Shown: positions 9,101-17,098, counted from the first letter of the stretch. The stretch: DNA of 34,805 nt from Pseudomonadota bacterium (GCA_023433705.1 JAEYUC010000063.1:1-34805); one strand, 5' to 3'. Translations and numbers: made by a program. Notes: generated from the sequence alone by a model not told the origin.

Positions 9101-9470
9101 CTACCGCGTGCGCGCGAACGACGCGGCCAATCTGGATAGCGCGTACTCATCGATCCTGAACGTGACGACGCTGGACGGCCTGGCGCCGACAACGCCGGGA
9201 GGCCTCGCGCTCACCGTGAGTCCCGGGCAGATAGCACTTCAATGGACCGCGTCGACGGACAACGTCGGCGTGACCGCGTACCTCGTGGAGCGCTGCAACT
9301 CGGCGAGCTGCACGTACTCGCAGATCGCGAGTGTCGGGTCCCTGAGTTACGTCGATTCGAATCTGAGCTCGGGAATCAACTACAGCTATCGCGTGTCCGC
9401 GCGAGACGCGCAGGGGAATGTCAGCGGGTATTCGACCGTGGGTTCGGCGTTGAGCGCCGACTGCGATTGA
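6144..9470 (+). CDS. Secreted fibronectin type III repeat protein (11 repeats)
   Basis: I chose the GTG at 6144 because AGGGAGA precedes it at good spacing. The in-frame ATG at 6102 has no ribosome binding site and would only lengthen the N-region. The 1108-residue product begins with a Sec signal peptide (basic N-region, core around LLGAAPLLCLSAAALA). Eleven tandem fibronectin type III domains of about 95 residues then fill the whole chain, each starting with TAP/PTxPxxL and ending with YRYRVRARDA-like strands. Every repeat contains a C-x4-C pair, typically ERCxGxxC, where the middle strands of the fold lie. This suggests a disulphide in each domain. No catalytic domain, sortase motif or membrane anchor is visible. 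It lies 13 bases upstream of the Rhs gene and is probably co-transcribed, so an adhesin, scaffold or carrier role for the toxin is a reasonable guess. Confidence 0.88.
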   Translation: MASFRSWRKLVGSLRSRLRWLLGAAPLLCLSAAALAVPPDETPPTAPPNLVATVVSGTQVNLTWDASYDQRGVTGYNVYRCILSSCSYQVTKPPNDRTYSAFNLTPGTQYRFIVSAYDAAGNISDPSEKWVTTPDTIAPSTPTNLSSTAASGSQVNLSWPAATDNIAVTGYAVEKCAGAGCGNFALHDNSSSTSYSVNGLSSVTTYRFRVRAYDAASNYGGYSPIASATTLDVTAPSVPTTLNATPASGTQISLTWSASTDNVGVTAYDIEHCQGASCSNWASLTSTASTSYTSGGLSPATTYRYRVRARDAVPNYGGYSPIATATTIDTIVPSTPTGFSASVASGTQINLIWSASSDNVGVNGYTVEWCAGAACSSWATWSSTSSTSMSVTGLTPATSYSFRVRAYDARPNYSGYSSTATGVTQDTVAPTAPSSLSGSAASPTQIILSWTASTDNVGVVEYHVERCTGSGCANFAEIGTSTTNSYSNSGLTDATTYRYRVRARDAFPNYSGYSGVVMTATPDGSVPTTPTGLAATVASATQINLTWNASTDNVGVTGYAVERCQGASCADFSQIATPTTNSFNDTTLSSGVTYRYRVRARDAVPNWGSYSSIVTGTTTDNVAPTAPASLAATPVLATQVNLTWAASTDNVAVVAYSVERCTGAACGDFVEIGTPTAASFNDTGRAPGTTYRYRVRARDAVPLYGGYSSIVNATTPTDNEAPTVPGGVTATVASTTQIDLAWSAATDNVAVTSYIVERCQGSSCSSFAQIATPSGTNYSDTGRAPTTTYRYQIKARDAVPNVSAASAIVEGMTPADTQAPSAPTGLGVSVVSPTQLNVSWTASTDNVAVTGYELQRCEGASCSSFATIATPTGTSYNDTGRTPNTAYRYQVRARDAVPNWSGYSSIASAATETDTTAPTTPANLRTTQVATTQINLAWDPSTDNVGVAGYKLERCQGVGCTTWSQIATPTGTTFIDTGRTQYTIYRYRVRANDAANLDSAYSSILNVTTLDGLAPTTPGGLALTVSPGQIALQWTASTDNVGVTAYLVERCNSASCTYSQIASVGSLSYVDSNLSSGINYSYRVSARDAQGNVSGYSTVGSALSADCD
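6263..9453 (+). repeat. Tandem array of 11 FnIII-coding units (about 285-290 bases each)
   Basis: The FnIII gene consists of eleven in-frame repeats. Internal units are close in both protein and DNA, with recurring segments such as the codons for STDNVGVT, RYRVRARDAVPN and GYSS. The first and last units are the most divergent. The similarity allows unit gain or loss by recombination and could cause assembly collapse. Confidence 0.75.
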
Positions 9471-9483
9471 GAGGGATCCAAGG

Positions 9484-12400
9484 ATGAACACCAAGATGAA
9501 GAACGTCGGTCGAGCGATTCTGATCTCGCTGCCCCTCCTTGCAGGCCTGGCTGGAAATGCACAGGGCGCGGTTGGCCGGATTCCAGGAAATTTCGACGTC
9601 TCGCCAACAGGCGCGGCCACATATCAAATACCGCTCTGGGTATCTCCGGGCCCCAATGGCATGCAACCATCGCTGACGCTCACCTATGACAGTCAGCGTG
9701 GCAGCGGCATTGTTGGCCCCGGATGGGCGCTGACGGGCTTGTCAGCCATTACACGCTGCAATCGCTCGGTCGCCCAAGATGGGATTGCTGCGGCCGTCGA
9801 CTTTACCGGCTGGGACAAGTACTGCCTGGACGGCAAGCGCCTGCGCGTGACCAGCGGCACATATGGCTTTTCGAACAGCATCTACGAAACAGAGATCGCC
9901 GACTTCACGCAGGTTTTCTTGCCGTATGTCAATGGAACCGATCCTGACTATTTCTACGCCAAAACGAAGAATGGATTGACCTACGAGTATGGACGAACGA
10001 CCGACTCTCGCATCACAGTCGGATCGACTCCTACGGCGTACATGTGGCTGGTGAACAAAGTCACTGACCGCGCAGGCAACACATACAAGGTGACGTATGG
10101 TCCCGGGGCTGCTGGAACCGTCGGCACTGCCGTACCGCTCACCATCCAGTACGCGCCCAGCACGCCCGGGGGCAGCACCTACATAAATACGATCAGCTTT
10201 GTCTACGACGCGAAGGAAACGCAATACCCAAGCGCCACGGACAAGGGCACCCGCAGCTATGTGGCGGGAAATTCCACGATGAACACCAATCTGTTGCTCG
10301 AAGTGAGGATTTCGAGTGCCGGAGCCCCGGTTCGCCGATACAAGCTTGACTACGAATTAGCCCCTGTAACGTTGCGGCCGCGGCTTGCGAGTGTTTCCGA
10401 GTGCGCCAAATCGAGTGAGTCAGACTCGGTACTGACGGACTGCCTTGCGCCAACCGCGATTGGATATCAAAACGGCTCGAACGGCGTGTCCACGTCCGCG
10501 ATCACGGTAGCTAGCGGAAACGTGGGCGCCATCCCGCTGGATATGGATGGTGATGGCCGCAGCGATGTTCTGTTCAACGATAACGGCACATTGAAGGTCG
10601 CGCGTGGGACCGCGTCGGGCACGTTCGCGGCGCCAATCACGGTTGGCCCGGTCCAGAATGGAGTCGTCGGCGTTGGTGACATGACCACCAAGAGCTTCGA
10701 CGACATCATCGTTCGGCAGGGAACCACCTGGATCAGATACACCTGGAACGGCACCAGCTTCGATTCCGCGACGACAGGTATCTCGTTGCCTGCGAATCTC
10801 AGCACGCAGGGTTTGACAGACATCAATGGAGACGGACGTCCAGACGGCATTGCAGTCAGCAAGGCTTACAACTCGTCGACACGCGTGTACACGCTGACTG
10901 TCTATACGTGGCTCAACTGGAGTCCTGACAAGAATACGCTGACCTTCGCCGCGCCTGCGACGCACCAGAGAATTCTTGCTTGTATCTCGACGTCAACGCC
11001 TTGCGACGCGGAAATCCTGACGGGGACGGAGTTCACGACAGGCACAGCGAGGCTCGATTTCAACGGCGATGGCAAGGGCGATCTCGTCTATCTGACGCTC
11101 AAGCCAAATCTCCAGGCCGAAATATCCCGTGGCGATCTTCGATTCCTTTCCTTCAACGATAGCGGCACCCTCACGGATATTGGTGGATTCGCATCCGAGT
11201 TCGAATCGAATGAGTTCTACGACATTGTCGGCTTCGCGAACCTTAACGACGACAATTGCACGGATCTGCTCATGGGATCGCCCTTCTACGGAGTGAGCAT
11301 TTCACCGTGCCGCGGAACTTTCGGCGCTGATGGTTTGGGCCGTCCGCCAATCGCCGCCATCGATTGGAACAGTGATGGCCGGAGTGACGTGCTCGTCGGA
11401 AATGGCGCGAACTTCGGAGTATCAATTTCCACTGCCAGTGGGATGTCGAGCGTCATCGACACCGGAATTCCCATCAGCACCTATCCCGCAAATGTATTCG
11501 TGATCGACTTCGATGGTGACGGACTGCAAGACTTCGGCAGGTGGGGCGCATCTGGAACGGTTGTGTATCGACATGCCTTGCCGAGCACGCCTCCCGATCT
11601 CGTCACGTCGATTACCGACGGTTATGGCGTGAATGTCAGTCCGACCTACGGATCGATACTCAACGGCAACTACACGAAGGGAACTGAGGCTGTTTATCCC
11701 GAGCGGGATCTCGATTCGGCGCTTTACGTCGTCACCTCAGTAACGTCGACCTCAGGCGCGTCATCGCCAAACGCGCCGGCGACTTACGCGCAAACATACG
11801 AGTACTTCGAGGGTCGAGAGAATCTCGAGGGTCGTGGCCTCGAAGGCTTCAAGCGAATCCGGATGACGGACGGACGCAACGGTTTCATCAGAAACAACTA
11901 TCGACATACCGACTTTCCCAAGACAGGTCTCGTATATCAGGACGACCTGAGTCAGTCAGATGGAACCCTGATCTCGCGAACGGAGACTCAACACGAGGTT
12001 GCAAATCGCATTCCGCATGTCAACAACAAGAGCTTCTTTCCATATGTGGACTGGAGCACGACGGAAACTTTCGAAGTCGATCCGGGCGGGACGCTCAATG
12101 GAGTTTCGATCAAGAAGACCACCGTCAATCCCACGGTTTACGACAACTACGGAAATGCGACGACTATTGAAGCGAGAGTAGAGGACACCTTTCAAGTTCC
12201 GCCTGGGACTGGCTCGGTATGGACATCGACGATCACGCACACGATTGCGCCGGACGCCACCAATTGGTGTCTGAACTTACCAACGCGCACCGTGATTCAA
12301 AAAACCGCGCCGGCCGTGCCAACAATAGTTCGCACCACTGACTACGCTCCTGACTACATCAGGTGCCGCATCGATTCAGAGACGATCGAGCCGCAAACCG

Positions 12401-15400
12401 CGCTGCAAGTCACCACCGGCTATCAGTACGACGGCTTCGGAAACGTGAATCGGATCACCGTGACGCCGACAGGGCTAGCGGCGCGAACGACCGAGGTCGA
12501 ATGGGGTCCGACCGGTCGGTATGTCGAGAGCGTCACCAATGCGCTAAATCAATCCATGAGCAACGACTGGAACCGCGCGCTTGGTGTACGCACCAACGTT
12601 ACGGATCCAAGTTCTCTCGAGACGATTCTTGAATACGATAACTTCGGTCGTCTGACCCGCGAAAACCGTCCAGACGACACGGCGACGGATTTCGTTCTTT
12701 CCGCGTGCAAGGGTAGCAACAACTTTTGCGGCGTTCCGGGATCGCGTTCGAAGGTGGCGGTCACCCTGCGCAGCTCGAGTGACGGTGAAGTTCGCACGGA
12801 CTCCCAGTATTTCGACTTGTTCGACCGGCCGATTCGCAGTCACCAGGAATTGCTCGGCAACAATGTGAGCGAAGTCACGCGCACATTCGACGTGTACGGC
12901 CGTTTGTCGTCTGAGAGCATTCCTCACGACCCTGCGGGTGATATGCATGAAGTGACCTACCAATATGACCTGGTAGGCCGAACAACACTCATCCGCCGGC
13001 CGGAAAGCGCGGAGTTTCCGAACGTCAACAACGACACGCGGTTCACGTACACCGGCCCGATCACGACCAAGAAGGATGCGCTGAATCGCTACACAAAAAT
13101 ACGCCGCAGCGCGGTTGGAAAGATCGTCGAGGTAACCGATGCGACGGGATCCCCAAGCGTCTTGGGAAAAGCGACCGCCTATACCTACGATGCTTTTGGA
13201 AATCTGCTCAATGTCAAGGATTCGAAGAACAACCAAATCGTCCTGACCTACAACGTCCGCGGTATGAAGACCGGATCAGTGGATCCCGATATGGGAACCT
13301 GGACCTACGAGTATTACCCGACAGGAGAGCTCAAGAAGCAGACAGACGCGAAGAACAACATCGTCGAATTCGAGTACGACGCAGTATCGCGAATGACGAA
13401 ACGTATCGAGTCCGAAGGTAATACCGTATGGACATGGGGATCGAGTCAGCCCGATCACAACATCGGGCGGCTCCAGAGAGTCGAGCAGCGCATACCATCC
13501 GGCGCAGTTATCTACTCAGAGGCGTACACCTACGACGTCAAGGGACGTCTTCACCAGCGGCAGATCTCGAGCGATTCCAACTACACGTATCAGTACGGAT
13601 ATGACCCGGCAACCGGTCAGTTGGATTCTCTGACCTATCCCGCCGTGGGCGGTTATCAGCTCGCGCTCCAATACGAGTACGAGAATGGGCTGCTGCGCGA
13701 AGTGAGAGATGCGAACAATACCTACTGGCACGCCAACGCAATCAATCCACTGGGACAGGTAACCGAGGAACTGCTTGGTAATGTCGTGACGACACGGCGA
13801 GCAATCGATCTCGTGACAGGTCTAGCGTCCCGGGTGGAATCGGGCATCGGCCAGGCGACCAACCTGCAGAATGAATCCTACTTGTATGACCAAGTGGGAA
13901 ATGTCACTCAGCGCCAGAAATACACTCTTACCGGCGAAGCACTGAGCGAGAGCTTTCACTACGACCTATTGAACCGCCTCGACTATTCAACGATCACGTC
14001 GCCGGCATTCAATGGAGCTCAAAACCTCGACGTTGACTATGACGAGCTCGGGAACATCACGTCCCGCAGCGATGTGAATAATGGCGCGACCTGGGTTTAT
14101 TCAACTGCCCGTCCCCACGCCGTCACGCAGGCGGGTTCGACGATGTACGAGTACGACGCCAACGGCAACGTCAGCAAGCGCAACGGCTTCAACATCGACT
14201 GGACGAGCTACAACTACCCCAGCGTCATCCGCGGGCCTAACAAGAGCATGACTTTCAGTTATGGGCCCGACCGTCAGCGTTACCGTCAGGTGTATACGAA
14301 CGGTGGTGCGACCGAGACCACTACCTACATTGGCGGCGCACTTGAAAAGGTGAACGTCAATGGGGTCGATGACTTCCGGCACTACATCTCGGCCAACGGC
14401 CAGCCCATTGCAATCGTCAGCCGTAAAGCAGGTATCACGACGACGCGGTACCTGCTCAGGGACCATCTCGGCAGCATCGCGACGATTTTCGATGGCACCG
14501 GTGCGCCAATCCTGTCCGAAAGCTTTGCGGCCTTTGGCGGGCGGCGTGACGCGGAGGACTGGGACTCCGATTGCAACTGCTCGACGCTCGCGCAGATTGC
14601 CTCGATAACTCGTCACGGATTTACCGGCCACGAGATGATCGGCGGCCACTCCATGGGGCTCATTCACATGAATGGGCGAGTGATGGACTCGGTGACGGGG
14701 CGATTTCTTTCGCCAGATCCGTTTGTGCAGTTCCCGTTCGACAGTCAATCCTTCAATCGCTATAGCTACGTGCGGAACAATCCGTTGTCGACCACGGATC
14801 CCTCCGGATTCCAGGAATACGATGGCGACATCCGCGAGCCTGAATGGGACCCAGGTATTTGCTGGGGGGCATGCTGGTGGTTACCGCCTAGGTACTACTT
14901 ACCGACGTATATACCAATGGATACGACGCCGCGGATTCCGGTGAGCAGAGCCACGCCAAGGTCGAATCCGGGACCGGCGGTCCTATCTGCAGTGGGAAAT
15001 AGCCACTGCGATTTCTCACCTAACTGTTCCGACGATATCGTTTGGAGAGGGCCTGCTGGTGGATGCACTACATATGGCTGCGTCCCGGTGCCCGATCGCC
15101 CAATGACTCCAGAGGAGTTCTGGTACAGCCTCGGCCTATTGGGGGATTACGTTTATCAAGTTGCGCTGATGATTCCGGGTGCGCAGCTTGGGGAGTGCGT
15201 TGGGCGAATTTCTTCCAGTAGGCCTTGCAACAACTGGGAATGGGGCGCTGGCTATTTGGGAATCGTCCCCGGTGCAGCTCCTCTAGTTTTGTCAGCTCGT
15301 GAAGCTGCCTACTTGCGATCCGTCGCCGCAAGTGTAAAAGCCTCGAGAGGATCAGATATCACAGCTACAGAGATCCGCGTATTGAATCGCGCCTTTGGAG

Positions 15401-15666
15401 GGAAGACCGAATTAACTGGAAATGCGGATACCGTCATAGCCAATATGTCTTATCGCGAAGGGGCGGTTGACAAAGCTGCTACCGCAATCCGTGATATCGC
15501 TGGAAGGCACTTATTTGACAACGGCAATAAGAGAACAGCTCAGGCGGTTGCAGAGCGAATACTTGGTTCTGGCGCAAATTCTGCGCATATTCGTAGCGTG
15601 ATTGACAGAGTCGGTTTGGGTGAGCTCAAGTCCGTTGAAGAGATCGCCGCCGCGCTAGGGCATTGA
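9484..15666 (+). CDS. SpvB/FG-GAP/RHS-repeat polymorphic toxin with C-terminal Fic/Doc-like domain
   Basis: A 2060-residue exported protein. GAGAGGGA precedes the ATG. A Sec signal peptide (LISLPLLAGLAGNAQG) leads into an SpvB-type domain (PGNFDVSPTGAATYQIPLWV). Residues about 350-680 hold FG-GAP/VCBS-like blades (MDGDGRSD, DINGDGRPD, DFNGDGKGD, DWNSDGRSD, DFDGDGLQD). About 975-1720 are YD/RHS repeats. The RHS core follows, with RYLLRDHLGSI, GRFLSPDP and RYSYVRNNP, ending at DPSG (residues 1772-1775), the usual boundary of the variable toxin tip. The last 285 residues include a Cys-rich linker, a hydrophobic stretch, then a Fic/Doc-like domain with HLFDNGNKR at 2009-2017. Domain order matches fused TcB-TcC cocoons, which encapsulate their toxic tip. 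Fic enzymes usually AMPylate or phosphorylate target proteins. The tip DNA is more A/T-rich than neighbouring genes, as is usual for exchanged Rhs tips. The secretion route after Sec is unknown. Confidence 0.93.
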   Translation: MNTKMKNVGRAILISLPLLAGLAGNAQGAVGRIPGNFDVSPTGAATYQIPLWVSPGPNGMQPSLTLTYDSQRGSGIVGPGWALTGLSAITRCNRSVAQDGIAAAVDFTGWDKYCLDGKRLRVTSGTYGFSNSIYETEIADFTQVFLPYVNGTDPDYFYAKTKNGLTYEYGRTTDSRITVGSTPTAYMWLVNKVTDRAGNTYKVTYGPGAAGTVGTAVPLTIQYAPSTPGGSTYINTISFVYDAKETQYPSATDKGTRSYVAGNSTMNTNLLLEVRISSAGAPVRRYKLDYELAPVTLRPRLASVSECAKSSESDSVLTDCLAPTAIGYQNGSNGVSTSAITVASGNVGAIPLDMDGDGRSDVLFNDNGTLKVARGTASGTFAAPITVGPVQNGVVGVGDMTTKSFDDIIVRQGTTWIRYTWNGTSFDSATTGISLPANLSTQGLTDINGDGRPDGIAVSKAYNSSTRVYTLTVYTWLNWSPDKNTLTFAAPATHQRILACISTSTPCDAEILTGTEFTTGTARLDFNGDGKGDLVYLTLKPNLQAEISRGDLRFLSFNDSGTLTDIGGFASEFESNEFYDIVGFANLNDDNCTDLLMGSPFYGVSISPCRGTFGADGLGRPPIAAIDWNSDGRSDVLVGNGANFGVSISTASGMSSVIDTGIPISTYPANVFVIDFDGDGLQDFGRWGASGTVVYRHALPSTPPDLVTSITDGYGVNVSPTYGSILNGNYTKGTEAVYPERDLDSALYVVTSVTSTSGASSPNAPATYAQTYEYFEGRENLEGRGLEGFKRIRMTDGRNGFIRNNYRHTDFPKTGLVYQDDLSQSDGTLISRTETQHEVANRIPHVNNKSFFPYVDWSTTETFEVDPGGTLNGVSIKKTTVNPTVYDNYGNATTIEARVEDTFQVPPGTGSVWTSTITHTIAPDATNWCLNLPTRTVIQKTAPAVPTIVRTTDYAPDYIRCRIDSETIEPQTALQVTTGYQYDGFGNVNRITVTPTGLAARTTEVEWGPTGRYVESVTNALNQSMSNDWNRALGVRTNVTDPSSLETILEYDNFGRLTRENRPDDTATDFVLSACKGSNNFCGVPGSRSKVAVTLRSSSDGEVRTDSQYFDLFDRPIRSHQELLGNNVSEVTRTFDVYGRLSSESIPHDPAGDMHEVTYQYDLVGRTTLIRRPESAEFPNVNNDTRFTYTGPITTKKDALNRYTKIRRSAVGKIVEVTDATGSPSVLGKATAYTYDAFGNLLNVKDSKNNQIVLTYNVRGMKTGSVDPDMGTWTYEYYPTGELKKQTDAKNNIVEFEYDAVSRMTKRIESEGNTVWTWGSSQPDHNIGRLQRVEQRIPSGAVIYSEAYTYDVKGRLHQRQISSDSNYTYQYGYDPATGQLDSLTYPAVGGYQLALQYEYENGLLREVRDANNTYWHANAINPLGQVTEELLGNVVTTRRAIDLVTGLASRVESGIGQATNLQNESYLYDQVGNVTQRQKYTLTGEALSESFHYDLLNRLDYSTITSPAFNGAQNLDVDYDELGNITSRSDVNNGATWVYSTARPHAVTQAGSTMYEYDANGNVSKRNGFNIDWTSYNYPSVIRGPNKSMTFSYGPDRQRYRQVYTNGGATETTTYIGGALEKVNVNGVDDFRHYISANGQPIAIVSRKAGITTTRYLLRDHLGSIATIFDGTGAPILSESFAAFGGRRDAEDWDSDCNCSTLAQIASITRHGFTGHEMIGGHSMGLIHMNGRVMDSVTGRFLSPDPFVQFPFDSQSFNRYSYVRNNPLSTTDPSGFQEYDGDIREPEWDPGICWGACWWLPPRYYLPTYIPMDTTPRIPVSRATPRSNPGPAVLSAVGNSHCDFSPNCSDDIVWRGPAGGCTTYGCVPVPDRPMTPEEFWYSLGLLGDYVYQVALMIPGAQLGECVGRISSSRPCNNWEWGAGYLGIVPGAAPLVLSAREAAYLRSVAASVKASRGSDITATEIRVLNRAFGGKTELTGNADTVIANMSYREGAVDKAATAIRDIAGRHLFDNGNKRTAQAVAERILGSGANSAHIRSVIDRVGLGELKSVEEIAAALGH

Positions 15667-15674
15667 GGTAGACA

Positions 15675-15965
15675 ATGATTGGCAGTCTATTGGTCGAAAA
15701 GCTATTCGCGGATGGTCGAATAGATGACACGCAGATGTCTTCTTGGCGCGAAATGTCCGGCTTGCTTTCAGCTCTGGAGGCAATAGGAAAGGAAGGTGCA
15801 AGCGTTGTCATTAAGGTTGACGGCGCGCGCACGAACAATTCGATATACACAGTTGTAGTCTCCGGCGGAAGACTAGGAGAGGAGTTCTTTCGTAGAGATG
15901 CCAATGACCTCGCCTCCTTGCTTCATGATGCGGTCGACTTTTATCAACGACGCGTTTGGATGTGA
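15675..15965 (+). CDS. Probable immunity protein for the Rhs-Fic toxin
   Basis: A 96-residue protein starting 8 bases after the Rhs stop. Its ribosome binding site (GAGG) overlaps that stop codon, so translation is probably coupled. It has no signal peptide. It looks like a small alpha/beta protein: a helical first third (REMSGLLSALEAIG), a beta hairpin (SVVIKVDGARTNNSIYTVVVSGG), and a helix with FFRRDANDLASLLHDAVDFY. I do not recognise the family. The inhibitory motif of known Fic antitoxins, [S/T]xxxE[G/N], is not evident. The immunity role rests on position, size and the low GC it shares with the toxin tip. One 60-base line here, 15661-15720, is 45% GC by hand count, against 80% at 23401-23460. 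Confidence 0.75.
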   Translation: MIGSLLVEKLFADGRIDDTQMSSWREMSGLLSALEAIGKEGASVVIKVDGARTNNSIYTVVVSGGRLGEEFFRRDANDLASLLHDAVDFYQRRVWM

Positions 15966-16354
15966 GACGAACAGAATTCTGTTTTCAAGAGCCGAGACCG
16001 CAGTAGTTGCGGCGCTCGTCGCTAGATTCACGAGTAATGGCATCAGAAGAATGAACGAAGGCATACCTCTTTGCGTTCGGGCGATTGATGTGCTTCGAAC
16101 AGAGATGGCCAGGATATAGAGGAACGTCTCCGGACGCATTCTTAGTTCCAAGCCAATTGCGAGGACTGGTGTTCATCTGTAATTGATCGTTCGGACCGAA
16201 GTTGGCATCACATTTGGCGCGAACGAAACTCTCCAGTTTTTCGTTGTATCGGGAATCCGACAGCATCTTCCTATGGCGCATACGCACTCGAAATTCTGCA
16301 ATGAGGATGAATAAGCTCAGTAAACAAATCGCCCACAAGTGCCGAGGTCAATAA
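15966..16354. other. A/T-richer gap after the immunity gene, possibly remnant toxin-tip DNA
   Basis: These 389 bases have no convincing plus-strand gene. Short overlapping frames occur on both strands. The best is the minus-strand frame 15985-16338, listed separately. The composition resembles the Rhs tip and immunity gene more than the GC-rich flanks. This fits DNA that arrived with, or was left by, exchange of Rhs C-terminal cassettes, but I found no recognisable toxin or immunity fragment. No terminator with a T-tract is visible. Confidence 0.35.
15985..16338 (-). CDS. Doubtful small membrane-anchored hypothetical protein
   Basis: A 117-residue frame opening with TTG. A stop four codons upstream prevents extension. 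It would encode a hydrophobic N-terminal helix (AICLLSLFILIAEF), then a basic cytoplasmic-type turn and a soluble Cys-containing tail. The order of hydrophobic and charged residues is more protein-like than most shadow frames. Against it: no ribosome binding site, a rare start codon, only 16 bases to the divergent gene at 16355, and no recognised family. It may be a relic of an earlier Rhs cassette or a chance frame. Confidence 0.25.
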   Translation of the reverse strand: MWAICLLSLFILIAEFRVRMRHRKMLSDSRYNEKLESFVRAKCDANFGPNDQLQMNTSPRNWLGTKNASGDVPLYPGHLCSKHINRPNAKRYAFVHSSDAITRESSDERRNYCGLGS

Positions 16355-17098
16355 ATGCGCCGAATCGTCGCAATCGCTGCGACTTCCCTTTTCCACTGGC
16401 TGTTCCTTCAGCCTTTCGTCCTCGGCTCGCAAGCAGCCAAACGTGAGCCTCGAGAGGAATCTGGCCCCGGCGCTAGTGCTATGTCGTCGACCAGCGGAAA
16501 CTATATGACCTTGGTGATGGTGAGCTTGCGGTCGAACTCGGAAGCTTTGCTTGAAGAGCACGTCTCTTCCGCCGGAGTCGCTGAATCGGATCTGCTCATC
16601 CAGGTTGCCAGTAGCGATCCGGCTCCGTTTCTTGAGCCAAACCAATTCGAAACGGAAGAAGCGGATGCGGAAGCCACGCACACAGCCGGCGATCCAGCTG
16701 TTCAGTCAAAGCTCTTCGGCAGCTACACCTCGCGGATCGACGCCCGCATAAACCGCGCTTGGCGTCGGCCGCGTAGCGCGATCGCGCCGCCTACGACGGA
16801 CTCACAGGGACGCGTTCATCAGAGAGAAGTATTCACCTGTAACGCGCGTATATCGCAGGATAAAGACGGGTACGTGACGGAAGTCGAGCTGATGCAATGC
16901 GAGGGTAGCCCGGAGTGGCAGATGTCCCTGGTGCATGCGATCCAGCGGGCCTCGCCGCTGCCATCACCGCCAAACCGGTCGGTGTTCACTAATGTACTCA
17001 CGTTGTCGTTCGAGGCGAAGGCATACGCGCCCGGTTTTCGCGAAGACGAATACGAACCTCACGGTGCCGAGGTCGCCCACGCGAACTTGTCTCAATAG
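16355..17098 (+). CDS. TonB/TolA C-terminal-domain-like protein
   Basis: A 247-residue protein. GAGG lies seven bases before the ATG. The N-terminus (RRIVAIAATSLFHWLFLQPFVLG) could be a signal anchor, and T-S-L-F-H within it is reminiscent of the S-x-x-x-H of TonB anchors. A poorly conserved acidic stretch follows to about residue 115. The C-terminal part reads like a TonB/TolA C-terminal domain: SYTSRIDARINRAWRRP, then CNARISQDKDGYVTEVEL, CEGSPEWQMSLVHAIQRAS and a final strand FTNVLTLSFEA. The two Cys residues could form a disulphide. Such proteins contact outer-membrane partners from the periplasm. It lacks the long Pro-rich spacer of classical TonB, so I would not call it the energy transducer of the nearby receptors. 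Its position after the Rhs locus suggests, but does not prove, a link. Confidence 0.7.
   Translation: MRRIVAIAATSLFHWLFLQPFVLGSQAAKREPREESGPGASAMSSTSGNYMTLVMVSLRSNSEALLEEHVSSAGVAESDLLIQVASSDPAPFLEPNQFETEEADAEATHTAGDPAVQSKLFGSYTSRIDARINRAWRRPRSAIAPPTTDSQGRVHQREVFTCNARISQDKDGYVTEVELMQCEGSPEWQMSLVHAIQRASPLPSPPNRSVFTNVLTLSFEAKAYAPGFREDEYEPHGAEVAHANLSQ

Noticed and set aside
15898..16119. 73-codon plus-strand frame after the immunity gene
   Set aside because: It starts inside the immunity gene without a ribosome binding site and shows no coherent fold or family.
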